A stretch of DNA of 64,000 bases from Leuctra nigra (GCA_934045905.1 OW203765.1:13021409-13085408), one strand, 5' to 3'; shown: positions 44,974-57,509, counted from the first letter of the stretch. Notes: a model not told the origin generated them from the sequence alone. Numbers and translations are program-made.

Positions 44974-46826
44974 TATACTGGAACACAAGGAGGGAAGAAA
45001 ATTATGGTTAGTAATTTCATCTTGCAATTTCTAACAAATCTGGCAAAATCATTTTTTTTTTTATCTATTTGAGTATTGATACTTTTTTGATGAACCATTT
45101 TTAAGCATCATTAGAATTTCAATTTTTCTATATTCTTTATTACATAAGATCTTAATATACAATAACTTCTACGGACACCGAATTCTATTAAAAACGAAAG
45201 AATGAAAAACCAGAGTTAAGAATAAGAAAACAAATGTATTTATTTTAATATAAATTAGTTGATTCTACGTACAATTGGATCTTCAGAATTGCTATATAAT
45301 TTTTTCTCTCACACTTGCGGCATTTAATTTCAGTTGTAAAAAATAATTTAACATTTAATCCTAACTCTTTGTGCCTAAAATTTACGTACGCAGTTTTATA
45401 TAATTTGATTGATCCAGGACAATAAAAATTATTATTGCATTCATACCAAATGTCTTCAATACCTATTTCAGATTATCGTGGCATATTTGAATGGAATCAG
45501 GTTTCATGTTATTGACAATGAAATCATGTAATGAGTTTCAACTACAATAAGATAACAAAAATACATGTTTGAGAACATCTGGAGGACCAATTTATTTCAA
45601 AATAATGCTGTTGTTTGGATGATGCAGCAGAATCTCGGTCAAACCTATTCAATGAAGTTGGACACGAATAATACAACTAATTTGATAATTTATTAAATCA
45701 TTTCTTGTTATGAAAAGACTTTTTATTTATTTTTTTCAAGAAAATCATTCGTTTTAAGTGAGCTCTGGTTTGAAAAGATTCGATTTCCTATTCCGAACGC
45801 GCGCGTGATGACCTAAGAGCGTGAGCGCCCCTGGCGATGGTAATGGTACAGCTCAAGAGAACTGTAAGTTGGTTTAACCTAGTGACCTCTATACCAGCCC
45901 GGATTGCGTTTCCAAAGTCAATATCAAGGCGAGGCGAGATTCCGAGAAGAATCGCAACACGATCTGTCCTCATTGCCGCAGAGAATTTGGCTCGGTTGTC
46001 GCTTCAGTAAGACTTTTTATGAGTTTCGTTTTTAAAAAATTATCACGTAATCACTGTAGTGGAATCTAGGAAAGATTTGAATGACTTTTCTTGTGTTTAT
46101 TTTGAAGTTATTGGACCGTGGAGAATTAATGAAAATGTCGGCAACTTATTGTACGTGTGAGTGAATCTGGTGGTATCGAGATAGACTCAGGGGCAAATTC
46201 TTCCCAAATAGAGAGTTTTAGGTTTGGTTTTAGCACTTTTGAAATGATATTTATTTAAAGGGATATTAATATATGAACATAAACACAACTTTACCCTGCT
46301 AAGCTATAAACAAAGCATATCAGAGGATGGTCACTGTATTTACTTCATAAATTCATATCACATCATAATAACAATACTAGATTACTTTTATCTTGTAATT
46401 TCGCAATTCAATTACCAAAATCTCAAATTAATTTATTTTAATTTTAATGGTTTTAAGAATCACAATACAAGAAAAGGATTTCAATTTGGCCTAATACATT
46501 TTACCAGCTCATTTGAGGATAGCACGGAAATAATTTCAGGACGAAATGTAAGAAAGTTGTAGAATTAGGTATTTTAATATCGTTGATTCAGACGTAGACC
46601 TAAATGTTTCACCTCGATTTCATTCAAATGATTTTTTATCGTCGAACGATATTGAAAATATCACAACACAATGCTTCATGTAAAATTTCGTAAATTTTAT
46701 TTAATTAAATATCCGTAGTTTATCTTGTACACAAAATCTTTCGGCATTACAATCCATGTTGAATACGAATACATTGACCACAGTGTGTTTGCGTTATGTT
46801 TGCGGCACAAAAGACGTAATATTTAC

Positions 46827-46865
46827 CTAAGTCTGTCGTCACTAAGTCCTGTAGTAGTCACTCTG
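46827..46865 (-). other. Probable untranslated first exon of Asp-rich paralogue B
   Basis: Minus strand: about 25-30 nt after a TATA box an exon-like stretch (ACTACTACAGGACTTAGTGA) runs to a good donor CTTAG|GTAAAT at 46826. Spliced to 44977 it gives a 1.85-kb intron and a very short 5'UTR. The start site is approximate. The link is by position and strand only. Confidence 0.5.
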
Positions 46866-46884
46866 TCACTGTCACTGCAGCACA

Positions 46885-46960
46885 CACTTATATCCTGAGT
46901 CCACGGCGGAGTTCACCCAATAGCAGGCGAGCAGCGAGCGCTGCACGTGTTATATAGGCG
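46885..46960. promoter_or_regulatory. Candidate divergent promoter (two TATA boxes, CCAAT, CACGTG)
   Basis: Minus strand: GATATAAG at 46887-46894, with a TATTGGG (inverted CCAAT) about 20 bp upstream, serves the Asp-rich gene. Plus strand: CCCAATAGC at 46916-46924, the E-box CACGTG and TTATATAGG near 46950 would drive transcription into the minisatellite at 46970. The CACGTG and CCAAT combination recurs upstream of 63468. Confidence 0.5.
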
Positions 46961-46969
46961 GCGGTGGCT

Positions 46970-47600
46970 GGCGGTGACCTGCGCAGACGTTACAGCGCAG
47001 CGCGTGGCCTTGGAGGGGTGCGTCAAGAGGGTGAGCAGAGACTACAGCGCAGCGCGCGGTCTTGGAGGGTGTGCGTCGAGAGGGTGCGCAGTGGAACAGT
47101 GGAGGGGTGCGTCGAGAGGGTGCGCAGACAGTACAGCGCAGCGCGTGGCCTTGGAGGGGTGCGTCAAGAGGGTGAGCAGTGGTACACGAAGAGGGGTGCG
47201 TCGAGAGGGTGCGCAGAGACTACAGCGCAGCGCGCGGTCTTGGAGGGTGTGCGTCGAGAGGGTGAGCAGACACTACAGTGCAGCGCGTTGCCTTGGAGGG
47301 TGAGCAGACACTACAGTGCAGCGCGTTGCCTTGGAGTGTGTGCGTCGAGAGGGTGAGCAGTGGGACAGTGGAGGGTGTACGTCGAGAGGGTGCGTAGACG
47401 TTTCAGCGCAGCGTGCGGCCTTGGAGGGTGTGTCGAGAGGGTGCGCAGTGGGATAGTGGAGGGTGTGCGTCGAGAGGGTGAGCAGAGTGACGTTGGAGGG
47501 AGTGCGTTGAGAGGGTGAGCAGTTGGACACTCGGAAGGTGTGCGTCTAGAGGGTGAGCACTGTGACATTGGACGGAGTGCGTTGAGGGGTTGTTAAATGT
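46970..47600. repeat. Minisatellite with GTGCGTCGAGAGGGTG core
   Basis: Imperfect repeats of GTGCGTCGAGAGGGTGMGCAG joined by two alternative fillers (ACTACAGCGCAGCGCG-CTTGGAGG or TGGGACAGTGGAGG), giving units of about 35-60 bp. ORFs on both strands follow repeat composition and are not called as genes. Confidence 0.85.
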
Positions 47601-48102
47601 TAGATGAAGAGAGGAGAAAGATGGTGAAGTTTCATCCCTGTTTTGTAGACATTTTAAGAGAATAAATACATTTGAATCTGACTGAAGAGTCTGCGACCGA
47701 ATCGTCTAAGAGTCATTTCTCTAGAGGTGTTTCGCAGACGAGAGTCAAATGCTGGGAAGGTTCCTCCATCTTCCTCATCTCCCAATCATCCTCATCAACC
47801 ACAGACGAGACAGTATCTGGCTCAAGACGCGTTTCATTGCGAACTAACTGAAGAGAATATAGTCAAGTTGATATAAATAACTAAGTGACTTCCTTACAAA
47901 GTTTCCAAGAACATCTTTGCAAGAAGCTTTAGGGCGAAATAGTGACTTTGTTGTTACTTTATTGCATAATTTGCATATTTGCATAATATCTAAGCCACTC
48001 TTTGTAATTATGCGAATATGCGTCTAAAATAATAACATATAGCAACACTCACATGATTTCTGTACAACCGAGCGTAGAAACATAATTATAAAGTTAACCA
48101 TT
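47601..48102. other. Non-coding; degraded SINE trace
   Basis: AAATGCTGGGAAGGTTCC and CATCTCCCAATCATCCTCAT near 47747-47798 recall the SINE middle. Otherwise nothing is recognised. Confidence 0.4.
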
Positions 48103-48332
48103 ATCACAGGTAGACCGCCGGAAATCCATTTCAATGATATTTTAGGTGAGCCATAAGCCTGTATTTCTGGGTTCATCCAATCATAATAATATGTGATGGT
48201 GACATGAGTCATTGTGTAAGAGAATAATATAACTGTATTTGTTGACATCAGTCAAATGGCAAATTATATAGCTTGATTACAAAAGTGTGTAACCAAAATC
48301 GAGAAAAGGACTTCCGGCCTTCTACTGAGGTC
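48103..48332. mobile_element. MITE copy (TACCTCAGAGGTAGAAGG family)
   Basis: Shares GGTAGACCGCCGGAAATCC, GGTGACATGAGTCATTGTGT, TTGACATCAGTCAAATGGC and the right end CTTCCGGCCTTCTACTGAGG with the family. Confidence 0.75.
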
Positions 48333-48429
48333 CAGATTTGTTTATCAAATGCTAAACATAGGGGCCCGATGCGATGTGTTTCCTGAAGTGATAATGATGT
48401 GTGTAACTGTCATAGAGGCGTGAAGTGTG

Positions 48430-48930
48430 GGGATTCAGTCACCCACAACACTACACGCCCAGGCAAGAGAAGAGCATGATGCGTTGTTGACGTGGCCCCT
48501 TACCACCCAGTGGGGTTCGAGAACACGCGGGGATGTGTCGGGGGTTCATGTTGACATACAGCAGTCGGGGGCCAAGACACCGAGATGAGTGAGGGTGAGG
48601 ATTCAGTCACCCACACAACGACACGCCCAGGCAAGAGAAGAGCATGATGCGTTGTTGACGTGGCCCCTTACCCCCCAGTGGGGTTCGAGAACACGCGGGG
48701 ATGTGTCGGGGGTTCATGTTGACATACAGCATTCGGGGGCAAAGACCCCGAACGAGTGAGGGTGAGGATTCAGTCACCCACACAACGACACGCCCAGGCA
48801 AGAGAAGAGCATGATGCGTTGTTGACGTGGCCCCTTACCCCCCAGTGGGGTTCGAGAACACGCGGGGATGTGTCGGGGGTTCATGTTGACATACAGCATT
48901 CGGGGGCAAAGACCCCGAGATGAACGAGTT
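48430..48930. repeat. 167-bp tandem repeat, three copies
   Basis: Units start at about 48430, 48597 and 48764 with GATTCAGTCACCCAC and include CACGCCCAGGCAAGAGAAGA and CACGCGGGGATGTGTCGG. Near-identical copies indicate recent duplication. The GAGATGA/AACGAGTGAG unit ends vary. Confidence 0.92.
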
Positions 48931-49389
48931 AAGGACGTTCGCTTAGTTGCAATATTTAATCAGAATACAAACATTTTCAGGAATCAACATGGTGTTTTCT
49001 TGCACGACTTTTGTTTTACCAATTACATCAACAATGCAAAGCATTGTATTTCTCTGTTGACCATTTGATAAAATTGACAATGACAGGTCACATTGATTTC
49101 TCGGGAGTCTACAATGCAGGATATGACAGCTATTCTGAATTATGTCAACAAGATGTCGCCAACTGTGAGTAATTTCACATGAAAACTGTGAATCAGAATT
49201 CCGAACTATTATTATAGAACACTTAGTTATCAATAGTAAGTTTTATTACCTAGCTCTCAAACATTTTAAACATTGAGCAATGAACTTAAGCCAGTAAGTT
49301 TGAAGTTGGTGTTCGGGGTGGATGGTGACATGCCCCCCCCCCTGCCCCCCACCCCTGCGCCACCACAAGGTAAGGAGAACGAACATATA

Positions 49390-49495
49390 AAATATTTTCA
49401 AGTGACAGCTTCTTATCTCACCCGAGAAGGCCGCGAATAACATTGAGATGAGAAGATTGTCACGCGAGAACAAAGCTGTCATATTACATGATCGC
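49390..49495. mobile_element. Palindromic MITE copy
   Basis: GACAGCTTCTTATCTC and its near complement flank GAAGGCCGCGAATAACATTG, as in 18816-18926. Confidence 0.6.
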
Positions 49496-49499
49496 CCCC

Positions 49500-50150
49500 C
49501 TCACAGGGGAAGGTCGGGAGACGACGGCAAGACCTCGAGAGACCCTGACATTCAAACTGCTCGCTTCAGATTAACTCAACATGTAACGGGATTTCAGAAT
49601 AAAAAGCCGATCATTAGTCTTTGCCAGGGGTGTACAAAAACTAATTACAACTGAGGAACAAAAAGCTCTATGTAATGCGTTGATTTGCGAGACTTCGTTA
49701 TGTATGCGAATTAATATTCGTGTGTAAGTTGCTGCTCTACAGACCTTGGAAGCCCTTGTGAAGATAACCCATGAAATGAGTTAAAAAAAACGACAATGTC
49801 TTTGAAGTTCACAAACATTTATAACATAAATTAGCTATCAATTTGATCGGCAAAGAAATTCTTGAAACCTAATTTTTTGACTTATGTGATTTTTTATGGA
49901 ATACAACTTTTCTACGAATTGTTTGCCAGCTCCATAATAAATAGGACGTAGATTCCATAAAATAGTCTCAAGTTGAATCCGTAAACAAAAATTTTTATCT
50001 TCATAAAGTCGAGCGATTCTTCTGATGTCCAACGTTAATTTATCTGGAGTGTGAAATTTTTCAACAAAATCAAAATAGGAAATTGAATCAATTCTATTGG
50101 ATTTTAATAAATAAAATCGAAACTATTGTTTAATGATTTTGGATGATTTC
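49500..50150. other. Non-coding stretch
   Basis: AT-rich with no supported ORF, splice pattern or repeat boundary. Confidence 0.4.
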
Positions 50151-50219
50151 CTAGATGATTGGCGGTGAGACATGCATGTAGTGAATGAATGACGTAATAA
50201 CTACATGGTATTGGGCCAG

Positions 50220-50895
50220 TGGTCTCAGGTTCGAGCCTCGGACACCCCTGAGAGTAGTTTCACTTCGGAGCTGACATTCCAAACGGTCTGAGACCGCTCC
50301 TTGTCTTTGACCTATAACATCCAGCAGGTCAGTGGCACTCGTAGCGAATAACACGAGGTGGCCGTCAAGGGGGTGGCACTAGGAGGCCGTCAAGAGGGTC
50401 GTGTCTGAGACCGCTTCTTGTCTTTGACCTATAACATCCAGCAGGTCAGTGGCACTCGTAGCGAATAACACGAGGTGGCCGTCATGGGGGTGGCACTAGG
50501 AGGCCGTCAAGAGGGTCGTGTCTGAGACCGCTGCTTGTCTTTGACCTATAACATCCAGCAGGTCAGTGGCACTCGTAGCGAATAACACGAGGTGGCCGTC
50601 ATGGGGGTGGCACTAGGAGGCCGTCAAGAGGGTCGTGTCTGAGACCGCTGCTTGTCTTTGACCTATAACATCCAGCAGGTCAGTGGCACTCGTAGCGAAT
50701 AACACGAGGTGGCCGTCAAGGGGGTGACACTATGAGGCCGTCAAGAGGGCCCAGACCCAGACGGTCGGACATCCAGCAGGTCGGCACTCGTAGAGAATTA
50801 CACGAGGTGGCCATCAAGGGGGTAGCACTAGGTGAGCGTCAAGGGGGTGACACTAGGAGGCCGTCGAGAGGGTCGTGTCTCTTGACCTCTCCTTG
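50220..50895. repeat. 117-bp tandem repeat, about four units plus degraded ends
   Basis: GAGACCGC recurs at 50290, 50407, 50524 and 50641, exactly 117 bp apart, each with ACCTATAACATCCAGCAGGT and ATAACACGAGGTGGCCGTCA. Rearranged pieces continue to 50895. The array is preceded by an isolated box B-like AGGTTCGAGCC at 50228. Confidence 0.92.
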
Positions 50896-51517
50896 TCTTT
50901 TACTCATAACATCCACATCCTTATCCTATAAGTTTTTTACTTAAGAATACATTTTTGATGATTTTTTAAGCTCGAAAAGCTTCAAACAAGACCATTTTGA
51001 AGCTAAAAAAAATAAAGAAGACCAAAGCCAATTGTCTCCACTGGCTTAACTTCGATTCTGCAGCCTCAGCAGTAGCAGGGGCCCGGGTCTTAGGGGGCCC
51101 GAAAATTGGTATTTATGAATACTATTAAAAATAATATATGTCGATAATCTATAGTAATAAAAATAGAAGTAATTTAGGGAATGTATCAATCAAAACGACA
51201 ATAATTTGTGTTTCAATTGCGTACTAATTGAAACTAAACATATTTCCCGTCCTGCGCGGCTTATTAATGTGGGGCCGTTTTCCAGACCCAAATCAGACCT
51301 TATACTATTACATCCACAGCACGCAACTGGATTTACAATAATTGAAAAAGTGTCATAATTTGTATAAAAAATTAGCCAATAAAGATTATTACGGAAATAG
51401 GCAACTAAAACAGTAGGGGGACCCCGAAAAATACCCTGCGGTGGGGTCCGAAATCTAAAGTTACGCCACGGTTTGTCTTCCATTGAACTTCCGGCTTCAA
51501 AAATTTATCCAATATAT

Positions 51518-52177
51518 CAGTGGTGCTCAACCTTTTTGACTTGTGGGCCAAAAATACGAATTTGCTTTTGTTGGCGGGCCGCAATTTATAAAAAAAAGTA
51601 CAATAATAATCACGTGATCAGGTAGGTTCATTCCTGGCGCGTAGGAACTACATTTATCACGGGGGTGGGTTAGGGGGAGAGATTGCGACACCCGGAATGG
51701 GTGTCTGGGGGGCCTCACCTCAGTTTTAGCCCCGCAGGGCGTTTTTTTTCGAATTTAAGCAAGTTACAAATGATTCTGGGATGCTTAACTTAAATTTGTA
51801 TGGAGAATGGGGGGTCAGTCTGCTCCCCCCCCCCCCCCCCCTTCGTGCCTGGTTCATTCAGTGTCTTTTGTTTATTTGGAAACATACAACAATGTTTCCA
51901 CGCCAAAACAATACACTCTTTTACCATTTTCGGAATTGGTACAAAGCTTTATTTTCGTTGCAATAAGTAAGAAGTTACATTTTTAAGAAGCTTTCATCGC
52001 ATTTTCAGCCTGAGGAGTGGATCCTTACATGAAAACTCTCCAAATACATTATTATTTCTTTTAATATTATTTACTCAGGGGGGAACATTTTATGAATAAG
52101 TAAAGTAGGTATTTGAAACATCAACTGACTGGGGGCCACAAAAATTAGTCCCGCGGGCCGCAGGTTGAGTACCACTG
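51518..52177. mobile_element. hAT (Charlie-like) non-autonomous element
   Basis: Ends CAGTGGTGCTCAACCTTTTT and GGTTGAGTACCACTG are classic hAT inverted termini with GGGCCGC-rich subterminal sequence. Flanks CAATATAT (51510-51517) and CATTATAT (52178-52185) are an 8-bp duplication with one mismatch. It contains the nested insertion 51634-51850. No transposase. Confidence 0.85.
51634..51850. mobile_element. MITE nested inside the hAT element
   Basis: Begins CTGGCGCGTAGGAACTAC and ends TTCGTGCCT after a poly-C run (51825-51841). Flanked by GGTTCATTC on both sides (51625-51633 and 51851-51859). Same family as 34027-34460. Confidence 0.8.
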
Positions 52178-52589
52178 CATTATATTGTCATCCACGGGTA
52201 TTCCGTTGTCTCCCATTAGTCATCCATTGACCATTGGTCATCATTCCTCAATGAATTCGCCCTGAAGTCTAAAATGAAAGTGGAGTTTTCTTACTTTTCG
52301 CCCAGCGTTTTGTAAAACATAGAAATGTTGTCTTACTTTCCTTGAAACGAATACAACAATCGAATCTAGGACCTCTGATTTCTTCCATCTGCTCGTTACC
52401 TGATTCCAGGTCAACTAAGCCCGGTCATTAATTGCTCTTCAAGGAGGAAACAAAATAACAACATCGTAAGAAATACGCGAGTATAGGAATGTTGTGATGC
52501 AAGTTTTTTACTGCAAGTTGCCGATAGAAAAAATATTGGCACATTTTCACTTCTCTTCTAAATATCACCGAATTTCACGATAATCTCTG

Positions 52590-52778
52590 TACCTCGGAGG
52601 TGTAAGGTCCGATCCATTTGAATGATTCTTGAGTTGAGCTCACAAACTATAGTCTACATGCATCCATATTTTGTAATGGTAACACCAGTAATTTTTTGTA
52701 ATAGAATATTTCAATATAACTGTAACTAAAATTGCAATAATGAGAACAATGGACATCGGGCCTTCTACTTCTGAGGTA
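52590..52778. mobile_element. MITE copy (TACCTCAGAGGTAGAAGG family)
   Basis: Ends TACCTCGGAGGTGTAAGGTC and GGGCCTTCTACTTCTGAGGTA are inverted. The middle keeps GTAATGGTAACACCAGTAAT. Confidence 0.78.
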
Positions 52779-53189
52779 CGAAACTTTTGATTTATAAACG
52801 CATTTAATTTTTCTGGCCGGTTGTTCAATGCGCTGTCGAATTATATTCCTATAATGACCACGATGTAAGTGTTTACATAGCTTTGCAGATCTGTCACTTA
52901 TAGTTCGTAATAAAATTAGCACTGAGGTTTTTAAGTATTAATCTCTCCAGGACATGTACCATTGAGGGAAAAGTAGGTATTTTATTATTTCATGTTGTAC
53001 GGTTTATTGTTGGAATGTAGGTAAATAAATAAAAGTACAAACCACGAATTTATTTTCAAAGAAAAAATGGAATTTCAAAATTTACAATATTACACACTTC
53101 TGATAAATTCTTAAGATAATGTTTGCAAAATGTCTTCATGTATTTTGGTCAATTTGAAATACTTTTCATTTACATGACAAATATTAATT

Positions 53190-53196
53190 TCTTCTT

Positions 53197-53226
<30 letters not shown>
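53190..53226. repeat. (TTC)n microsatellite
   Basis: About 12 pure TTC units. Confidence 0.95.
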
Positions 53227-53230
<4 letters not shown>

Positions 53231-54120
53231 CTTAATAGGCACATGTGCCTGTTCTCCACCAGATCTACAAACTGTCCTTCCACCTCTTTCTCGATCTCCC
53301 AACATTCCTTGTGCCTCGAGGCCTCTTGTGTCGTGTTACTCTGACAATCCTGTCTTCATCCATTCTTGATATGTGGGCGTTCCATTCCTCTCGCCTGTGA
53401 TCGATCCAGTTTAATTTGCGCAAGTATTTATCAGGGAGATCTTACCTGATTATCCCGAATATTCCAAATTATCCCGAATATAATACAGGACATGTAGAAG
53501 GCTACCACAGATCCCAGTTGTTTTCGTAAGTGTTTGTGGGATATTTGTCCAGAACCTACATTTATCAGCATTTATGTATCTACTTTATGTACAATTATCT
53601 TTAGATGGCATCGAATAGCCGTGATTTCATGCTTTTTTGCGACATTAGACAATTTTAATTGTAACCTAAGGTTAATTGTTTGAAATGGTTAATTGTAGGC
53701 ATAGACTCCGAAGAACTCTTGAATATTAAGAGGTATTATTCACATTACAAAAATACATTGATTACAACCATTTATTAGTAAACCTGACCCGTCAATGTGC
53801 CTACACGTTGGGGGGGGGGGGGGGGGGGGGGAATGTCTTAAAATTTTATTGTTGAAAACTATTGAGAAGTTCGTGCAAGCTAGAAGAAAAGAAAATCAAC
53901 ATACCAAATTATTGATAAAAATGCTAAAAACCCATGAATAGTATAAAAACAATATTTTATAACAACTATTTTTGGCTTATTTAAATGATGTAGCCGTTCA
54001 CCAAAGATGTTATGAACACTTTCAAAATATCTTTGTTTTCCCAGTCAATATTTTGTCTCACTTCGCACTTGGAGTTTTGCGATGATGTTTGCATTGCGAA
54101 GGATGTGTTAACGTCTGTAA
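53227..54120. other. Non-coding stretch with a poly-G run
   Basis: A G run of about 20 lies near 53811-53831. No gene supported. Confidence 0.45.
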
Positions 54121-54149
54121 CTGTTATGAGCTGCTACAATGAACTCGAC

Positions 54150-57100
54150 TCTCCCGGCTGACATTGACTGGCCTTGGACACTGGTCATGTGACCTCGTTT
54201 CACGCGTCTTAGTAGGACGACGACTTCTCTGTCGGAAGCAAGGTGGATGCCGACATTGATCATCGCATTCCTCGTGCTGGACATGTGGCATGGGTCTGGG
54301 GGAGAGACCCAGGTCCCAGGGTGACATTGACTGGCCTTGACAACTGGTCATGTGACCTCGTTTCACGCGTCTTAGTAGGACGACGACTTCTCTGTCGGAA
54401 GCAAGGTGGATGCCGACATTTATCATCGCATTCCTCGTGCTGGACATGTGACTTGGGTCTGGGGGAGAGACCAAGGTCCCAGGGTGACATTGATCATCGC
54501 ATTCCTCGTGCTGGACATGTGGCATGGGTCTGGGGGAGAGACCCAGGACCCAGGATGACATTGATCATCGCATTCCTCGTGCTGGGCATGTGGCATGGGT
54601 CTGGGGGAGAGACCCAGGTCCCAGGGTGACATTGATCATCGCATTCCTCGTGCTGGACATGTGGCGTGGGTCTGGGGGAGAGACCCAGGTCCCAGGATGA
54701 CATTGATCATCACATTCCTCGTGCTGGACATGTGGCATGGGTCTGAGGGAGAGACCCAGGTCCCAGGTTGGCATTGATCATCGCATCGCCTTCCTCTTTG
54801 CTGGGCTATGGCATGGGTCACTGTCCCAGTCCCAGGGCCCTAGGGTGTCACTATCATCACAATCATCCTGCTGGACATGTGGCATGCTAGGACAGAGACC
54901 CAGGTCCCAGGATGACATTGATCATCGTATTCCACGTGCTGGGCATGTGGCGTGAGTCTGGGGGAGAGACCCAGGTCCCAGGGTGACATTGATCATCGCA
55001 TTCCTCGTGCTGGACATGTGGCATGGGTCTGGGGGAGAGACCCAGGCCCCAGGATGACATTGATCATCGCATTCCTCGTGCTGGACATGTGGCATGGGTC
55101 TGGGGGAGAGACCCAGGTCCCAGTCCCAGAGCCCCAGGTCCCAGGATGGCATTGATCATCGTATTCCTCGTGCTGGGCATGTGGCGTGAGACTGGGGGAG
55201 AGACCCAGGTCCCAGGATGACATTGATCATCGCATTCCTCGTGCTGGACATGTGGCATGGGTCTGGGGGAGAGACCCAGGTCCCAGTCCCAGAGCCCCAG
55301 GTCCCAGGATGGCATTGATCATCGTATTCCTCGTGCTGGGCATGTGGCGTGAGTCTGGGGGAGAGACCCAGGTCCCAGGATGACATTGATCATCGCATTC
55401 CTCGTGCTGGACATGTGGCATGGGTCTGGGGGAGAGACCCAGGTCCCAGTGCCATGGCCCCAGGTCCCAGGGTGACATTGATCATCACATTCCTGCTTGT
55501 TGGACATGTGGCGTGGGTCTGGGGGAGAGACCCAGGCACCAATCCTAGGGCCCCAGGTCTCAGGATGACATTGATCATCGCATTCCTCGTGTTGGAAATG
55601 TGGCGTGGGTCTGGTGGAGAGACCCAGGTCCCAGTCCCAGAGCCCCAGGTCCCAGGATGGCATTGATCATCGTATTCCTCGTGCTGGGCATGTGGCGTGA
55701 GTCTGGGGGAGAGACCCAGGTCCCAGGGTGACATTGATCATCGCATTCCTCGTGCTGGACATGTGGCATGGGTCTGGGGGAGAGACCCAGGCCCCAGGAT
55801 GACATTGATCATCGCATTCCTCGTGCTGGACATGTGGCATGGGTCTGGGGGAGAGACCTAGGTCCCAGTGCCATGGCCCCAGGTCCCAGGGTGACCTTGA
55901 TCATCACATTCCTGCTTGTTGGACATGTGGCGTGGGTCTAGGGGAGAGACCCAAGTCCCAGTCCCAGAGCCCCAGGTCCCAGGATGGCATTGATCATCGC
56001 ATTCCTAGTGCTTGACATGTGGCATGGGTCTGGGGGAGAGACCCAGGCCGCAGTTTGACATAGATAATCGCATTCATCCTTGCTGAACATGTGAAGTAGG
56101 TCTGGGGGAGAGACCCAGGCCCCAGGGTGACATTAATCATCACATTCCTGCTTGCTGGGCATGTGGCATGGGTCTGAGGGAGAGACCCAGGTCCCAGGAT
56201 GACATTGATCATCGCATTCCTGCTTGTTGGACATGTTGCATGGGTCTGGGGGAGGGACCCAGGTCCCAGGATGACATTGATCATCGCATTCCTGCTTGTT
56301 TAACATGTGGCATGGGTCTAGGGGAGAGACCCAGGTCCCAGGATGACATTGATCATCGCATTCCTGCTTGTTGGACATATGGCATGGGTCTGGGGGAGAG
56401 ACCCAGGTCCCAGGATGACATTGATCATCGCACTCCTGCTTGTTGGACATGTGGTATGGGTCTGGGGGAGAGACCCAGGTTCCAGGATGATATTGATCAT
56501 CGCATTCCTGCTTGTTGGATATGTGGCATGGGTCTGGGGGAGAGACCCAGGTCCCAGGATGACATTCAACATCGCATTCCTGCTTGTTGGACATGGCGTG
56601 GGTCTGGGGGAGAGACCCAGGTCCCAGGATGACATTGATCATCGCATTCCTGCTTGTTGGACATGGCGTGGGTCTGGGGGAGAGAGCCAGGTCCCAGGAT
56701 GACATTGTCATCGTATTCCTCGTGCTGGACATGTGGCATGGGTCTGGGGGAGAGACCCAGGTTCCAGGATGACATTGATCATCGCATTCCTGCTTGTTGG
56801 ACATGTGGCATGGGTCTGGGGGAGAGACCCAGGTTCCAGGATGACATTGATCATCGCATTCCTGCTTGTTGGATATGTGGCATGGGTCTAGGGGAGAGAC
56901 CCAGGTCCCAGGATGACATTCAACATCGCATTCCTGCTTGTTGGACATGGCGTGGGTCTGGGGGAGAGACCCAGGTCCCAGGATGATATTGTCATCGTAT
57001 TCCTCGTGCTGGACATGTGGCATGGGTCTGGGGGAGAGACCCAGGTTCCAGGATGACATTGATCATCGCATTCCTGCTTGTTGGACATGGCGTGGCTCTG

Positions 57101-57200
57101 GGGGAGAGAGCCAGGTCCCAGGATGACATTGTCATCGTATTCCTCGTGCTGGACATGTGACATGGGTCTGGGGGAGAGACCCAGGTTCCAGGATGACATT
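54150..57200. repeat. 71/72-bp satellite array, about 40 units
   Basis: The monomer contains GACATTGATCATCGCATTCC, then CTCGTGCTGG (71-bp type) or CTGCTTGTTGG (72-bp type), then CATGTGGCATGGGTCTGGGG and GAGAGACCCAGGTCCCAG. The 71-bp type dominates 54230-56000, some units with an extra ~21-bp GTCCCAGAGCCCCAG block; the 72-bp type dominates 56130-57070. A 100-bp non-monomer segment (GTGACCTCGTTTCACGCGTC) is present twice near the left end (54161 and 54322). Each monomer can form a GGGTCT/AGACCC hairpin. ORFs in the array are composition effects. Confidence 0.95.
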
Positions 57201-57203
57201 GAT

Positions 57204-57509
57204 CCTAGAAGTTAGTAGGTATGTTTTGTTGCTCTCTTTTGAATAACTTAAAAAGTAATCAATACGAATCCATCTCATCCGCGACTCTGGGACTGGGGCC
57301 TGGGTCTCTCCCCCAGACCCATGTCACATGTCAGCACGAGGAATGCGAGGAATGCTTCTTTTTGCGCATTCCTCGTGCTGGACATGTGGCGTGGGTCTGG
57401 GGGAGAGACCCAGGACCCAGTCCCAGAGTCGCGGATGAGATGGATTCGTATTGATTACTTTTTAAGTTATTCAAAAGAGAGCAACAGAACATACCTACTA
57501 ACTTCTAGG
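57204..57509. repeat. Hairpin (inverted repeat) at the end of the satellite array
   Basis: Arms 57204-57348 and 57365-57509 are near-perfect reverse complements. The outer ~100 bp of each arm (CCTAGAAGTTAGTAGGTATG) is unrelated to the satellite; the inner part is a satellite-monomer piece, so one arm carries it inverted relative to the array. Confidence 0.9.

Noticed and set aside
46947..47568. Cys/Gly-rich and Ser/His-rich ORFs
   Set aside because: Composition of the minisatellite; frames disagree between units and no start context.
56133..57059. 308-codon minus-strand frame with 24-residue repeats
   Set aside because: Explained by the 72-bp satellite monomer; opposite-strand and neighbouring frames are equally open.
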